A stretch of 60,000 nt of DNA from Tubiluchus corallicola (lineage: Eukaryota; Priapulida; Priapulimorpha; Priapulimorphida; Tubiluchidae): contig JAQGDQ010000179.1 of assembly GCA_030141605.1 (NCBI GenBank), forward strand, positions 252,501 through 312,500, read 5' to 3'. The notes beneath the pieces are model-generated. The model was not told the origin of the DNA. It did not search any database and worked only from the letters and a program-made list of their open reading frames with translations. Position 1 is the first letter of the stretch. Every line of letters begins with the position of its first letter. This document shows positions 55,794 to 60,000 of this stretch, piece after piece. The translations under genes and the position numbers were made by a program.

Positions 55794-58700
55794 CTCGGTG
55801 GTTTCTCCTGTGGAGATCCCGCCACTCCTGAAATTGTGCGTTCTGAAATTCGTAGCGTTGGTGGGTTACCTGGACAAATGCCTCATTTACAACAGAATAA
55901 TTTAGCCCTAAGTTCCAGTCCCAACATGTGCAATAATAGCAGCGCCGTGAGCAACATGGAGATATTTAAGAAAATTAATGCCATGTTGGATCAGTCGTTA
56001 GATCTTGCGAATTTAAATGGAGAAACTATGAAGACATCTGGAGACCATGTCAACCAAGGTACGTTAAATGTCGTTATTCAGATTTATAAGCTTTTAACCA
56101 GAAGTGTTCTACATTGTTAAATTAGCTTAATTTTTTTATAAATTTATATTACAAAGTTTATATTTTCAAGCCCCGAAATTAAAATGTTTTTAATCGCAAG
56201 AATTAACAATTTTACAGAATTCGTCGATCTATTGAAAACTCTATTTATTGAGCTAACTTTTTAATCTATAAACTGCTAATCTTTAAAAATTAGCCCTAAG
56301 CGAAAACAGCTAATTGTACATGTTCTTATGTTCATGCTACACTTAAAAATAATATGGCAGTTGTCAGAGAGCACAGATGCGTCTTACTTCACTGATGTCT
56401 AAACCATTTCAAATTCAACGTAGTTCAGAAATACTACAATGACACTTCATGTCACAGTCACACCAATGTAAGCAATATGGTAAATTATAGTGTATAATAG
56501 TATAATATGTATTACTTAGTGACAATTAAAGGAAAGAAATGTCTTCACACCCTGTTGCTGGATCTGTAGCACTTGCATAATTTGAGTTTAAACCAGTTAT
56601 ACATTTAGAAACCAGTTGGTTTTGAGTTTTTTGTAGGGGGTAACTTTGGGGCAAGATGAGAGTCAAGGTCAAAGGTCATCTGAAAAGCATATTGAGAACA
56701 GGTGGCATACAGGTAAGGTGTAAACATCCTACTTACTTGCCTGCAGCTTGCAATTGGCACCTGCTGACAACCCAACAATAACAATAACATTTCTATTATC
56801 AAAAGGAAGAGGGTCCAGGATTCACAGGTGCAAAGTTCTATACAGACAGGTTTTGTCCTATTAAATGTGTGTGACAATGTTTGAGTATTGAGTTTGCGAC
56901 ATGAACATTATGCCCAACTTCAGAGAAAGGGAATATCCAAGACTCATACGATATATATCTATGTATCATCTGGTACAGAAAAAATGTGCCTGGGGTTTGG
57001 ACTACCACAATTTTAGAAGCAATGTGCCCTACAAAATTGAAATTGCACATTGTGGTATTACTTGTACATTCGCTTTTGGCTGTGAAAGTTCTATAGCTTT
57101 AGTGGTTTTTAAATTGTGGTTAAAAAGCTATTGCATGTTAAAAAATTAAATGCTGGAACAATCTCAGCTAATCACCATTCGGAAAGCAGCTTTGACATAT
57201 TAAACACTCATTACATGGCAGCAAAATGATAAAGAAATCAACCAGTTTACAATATACATCATAGTTGTCCCCGCTTAAAATAAAGCACAGATCCAGTACT
57301 GTAAAAATTTGTTAATAAATGACTTAATCCTCTGTACTATGGTATCTGGAATTTCCTTAAAGAGGAAGTGCGGATGACTGCATAGAGCCTATTGATACAG
57401 AGAAACTAAAAGCAATAACTGTTGATTGCTGGTACCAAATACCTGTTGAAGAAATGAGAAACTATCAGTTACTCGAAGAAATGCCTTCTTCAAGTTTCCA
57501 TTGAAAATGGTGGGCATTTAAAGCACTTGCTGTAAATTTATTAACAGTGAAGTTTTTTCTGGCCTTAGTTTTTTGACTTGTTGACTTAAACTTCTGTGCC
57601 TTTGGAGAAATCTAAGAGAAGTGTATTTAACATCGTTGCGGTCATTTTCAAAAGACTCTGTTATTTTCTTCTTGTAATACATCTCTTTGAACCACCTGAT
57701 ATATACTGATTTGCCACAGACAAGAAATTGGTGACCTACCACAACATCCCAGCATCTTGCATCTCCCTAAAAATATCTTCCAGGGACGGGAGGGAGGTAA
57801 GATCCAGAATTTAAACAATTGACAACTATTGTGTCATAGAAGCAGGTTTTGTCCTGCAATGTGTTGAGTGCTGATGGTGGGTGGCAACGTTTGGGCATGG
57901 CCCGCAATGACTCTGGGATCACCCAAGGTCATAAACATATAATTTGCAAGACAACAATTTGAAAACAAGTTAGCATTTGGACTTTTTCTAGTTCACTTCT
58001 GCATCAATTAGCTGCACCATTATAGTAGACCAAAAAGGGAACATTTACCATTTTACTTCTCAAGGTTACCGAAATTTCGCCCAGAGCATATTAACGACTT
58101 TCACTAGCTTTCACAATAACAAAACAGTTTTTTAAGTTGAGATAAAATAAAAATTCACTTTTCATGTTTATGTAGAATTCACCACATTTTATATAAAAAG
58201 CCTGGATAGTTTTGAAATACACTGCCTGCATAAGTCTGCACTTGAGTACTTTCAATAAAATTACTCTTAAGATCAATATCCAGGGCTTCACAGAGCGAAC
58301 ATCACATCAGAACTTTATTTCACTTTTAACAGTGTTGAGACACCTCTGTCAGTTCAGTGGCTCATCTTAGAGAGATAACCTTGAAGATGAGCCAGGTGCC
58401 AGTCTCACCACAATCACTTTGTTGACTAGGTTCTGATTTTGAGTCCTGGATTCAAGCTTCTGCAAAGTGTATAAAAAATGTTAATCGCCTACATGAAGAA
58501 AATTTTGTTATTGGTATGCAGTACAAAAAATATTTATATAGCTTTGTTAAGGGCGAATTCTTAAAAATTCTGTTAATTGATGATAAACCTTTCTTGCAGA
58601 AAATTTGGTGACATCGCTGCTACATCATGCTCAGTTGGGTTCCCAGCCTCAGTGTTCACCACCATACAGCTGCAGCCCGTATGCTGGTCTGTTTTCTCCT

Positions 58701-59391
58701 TCAAGCCAGTAAGTACACTTGAAAATTGAAACTGCATTTATAAAATGTAGGCCAATTTAAGTGAATTTTTATTTTTTTGCTACTTATAATCTTCTGTATT
58801 ATTATTAGGGGGAAGTCATTAAACTGCTTTAGACCTAATTTTTAAACTATAATTACATCTTGTGAGAAGTGAAATTGCTAATGTTTTATCTGAGGTTGTT
58901 TTCTTTTTGATACTAATTGTACCATACACTTTACTGTAACTAGAATAATGTTAGTAGATGTACTGTGTAAACTAATGCTATAGGCCTAATCTTGTTAGAC
59001 GTAAATTTGTAGTAAATACGGGTAGTCATCGACTTATGACGGTTCAACTTTACGACCCAACCGCAGTTTGATTATAATTAATTTATTATTGCTATCTGCT
59101 TCGATAAATTCTTCCATAGGTGCAGCTTTACTTGGTGCATGTACACACTGAACTGTAACTGGATCTCATTTTTTACTTTCATATTACAGCAGCGACTATG
59201 GAAGTGGATCTGGTAACGTGTCCATGGATTCCCTGTATAACCGAGCGATCCTTCCATTCTCTCCGCAGCAGCAAGATCCACGTTATAACTCTTCTCCAGA
59301 ATCCGATACGAGCGCACTGAGTGGTTGCTCCAGATACAGTTCACCTGCAAAGACTAGCAGCACAATTGAAAACTCAATTTCTGAATTGCTG
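55794..59391 (+). CDS. CPEB1: CPEB1, N-terminal part (three exons, 3' end beyond window)
   Basis: A cytoplasmic polyadenylation element-binding protein that controls translation and poly(A) length of maternal and synaptic mRNAs. Exons seen: 55794-56058, 58600-58708 and 59190-59391, joined in frame (phases 1, 2, 0) with consensus splice sites. Exon 1 carries SNMEIFKKINAMLDQSLDLA, matching the vertebrate N-terminal motif NIFRRINAILDNSLDF. Exon 3 carries DPRYNSSPESDTSALSG and later NSISELL, matching the Ser-rich LDSRSSSPSDSDTSGF and DLISSL regulatory region. The first exon and true start are not certain: the first in-frame ATG (about 55878) follows 28 open codons. The two RRMs and zinc-binding domain must lie downstream of 60000. 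A NAGNAG acceptor is present at exon 3. Confidence 0.8.
56059..58599 (+). other. CPEB1 intron (2.5 kb)
   Basis: GTACGT donor and TTGCAG acceptor. It contains repeat copy B at 58337-58385 on the minus strand. Small ORFs within (56605-57149, 57518-57742) have no recognised homology. Confidence 0.6.
58337..58385 (-). repeat. dispersed repeat module, copy B
   Basis: Reverse-strand match to 582-632: CAAGG, ATCTCTC, GATGAGCCACTGAAC and GTGTCTC in the same order and spacing. Confidence 0.55.
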
Positions 59392-60000
59392 GTATGGCTA
59401 TCGTTTTGCTAAACTTATGAACAGGAATGTTACTGAAATTAAATTACGAACTGAAATTAAAACTGAAATTTATGAAACACAGAAAACCGATACCGAACCG
59501 AACTGAAAAAGAAAAAATTCTGAAATAAGTAATATACGTTGTTTTTGCTTGTTTGCTATGTCAAAAAATAAACAATTTCTTTGTAAATATTTTGTTACTT
59601 ACATTTCATAAATAATAAAAATTAAACTTGGTTTTGCTCAACTTGCACTTCTACATTTCAGTTGTATGTGCCTAGAGACCATAAAGCTTTATGGTTGCTA
59701 GCACTGAGGATATGACATATTGCCGTAAAAAGCTGACTTTAGCATTTGCACTACACAAAATTTTTGTTTTATTGAAACTATTTTAGCTAAATATGTTAAA
59801 TGATTTTTACAATATTTCATTAATTTTGAGCTTTAATTTCCTTTTGATAATTAATTACTATTTTAATCTTAATATCAAAATTATTATTAACAATGGCATA
59901 ACTGAATTTTGAAACCAAACTTTGAAAAACAGGAAACGGATTGAATTTAAACCAGGGACTTTCTGCTTACAAGGCAAATGCTAAACTATCTAGTGATCAT
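59392..60000 (+). other. start of next CPEB1 intron, with SINE-like end
   Basis: Begins with a GTATGG donor. A short tandem of ACTGAAATTAAA-like units lies at about 59434-59470. At about 59938-60000 the minus strand carries a tRNA-like segment (AGTCCCTGGTTTAAATTC preceded by TTAGCATTTGCC), related to 51410-51476. Confidence 0.45.

Overview
This is nuclear DNA of an animal. It has GT-AG introns, AT-rich intergenic space, TATA-type core promoters 50-120 bp before start codons, and metazoan genes: class A GPCRs, a GT10 fucosyltransferase, PEX11G, CEP63, CPEB1 and TRRAP. Gene content and compact intron size suggest a non-vertebrate animal; I cannot name the species from the sequence.

Layout. 1-3.4 kb: mostly non-coding, with a possible tiny secreted peptide (944-1153) and a PIF/Harbinger-like MITE (2199-2358). 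3.4-4.3 kb: a two-exon gene for a secreted Gly/Tyr/Trp/Arg-rich protein. 7.2-12.9 kb: three intronless paralogous class A GPCRs (one on -, two on +), all with Gln in place of the DRY arginine. 13-21 kb: AT microsatellites, a decayed SGNH-esterase retroelement ORF, a 5'-truncated LINE and other repeat debris. 21.1-32.8 kb: an intact, intronless 3907-aa TRRAP ORF, with a splice acceptor just upstream that implies a 5'UTR intron. 33-38.7 kb: foldback element, possible LTR, second MITE copy. 38.8-40.8 kb: an alpha-1,3-fucosyltransferase (2 exons), convergent with an intronless CEP63-like centrosomal coiled-coil gene (41.4-42.8 kb, -). 43.7-47 kb: degenerate APE-type LINE on -. 47.8-52.1 kb: PEX11G in four exons, with a Tc1/mariner-like MITE in its last intron. 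52.2-55.8 kb: repeat-rich spacer with a degenerate 15-bp minisatellite. 55.8-60 kb: three exons of the N-terminal regulatory part of CPEB1, which runs off the window before its RRMs.

The genes do not form a pathway. TRRAP (chromatin), CPEB1 (mRNA polyadenylation control), CEP63 (centriole duplication), PEX11G (peroxisome division) and the fucosyltransferase (Golgi glycans) are housekeeping or developmental genes set among transposon relics. The GPCR trio is a local tandem family. The most unusual observations are the DQY/YQY GPCR cluster, the single-exon TRRAP, and the two-module Gly-rich secreted protein whose single intron separates a YG-rich part from a GW/RGG-rich part.
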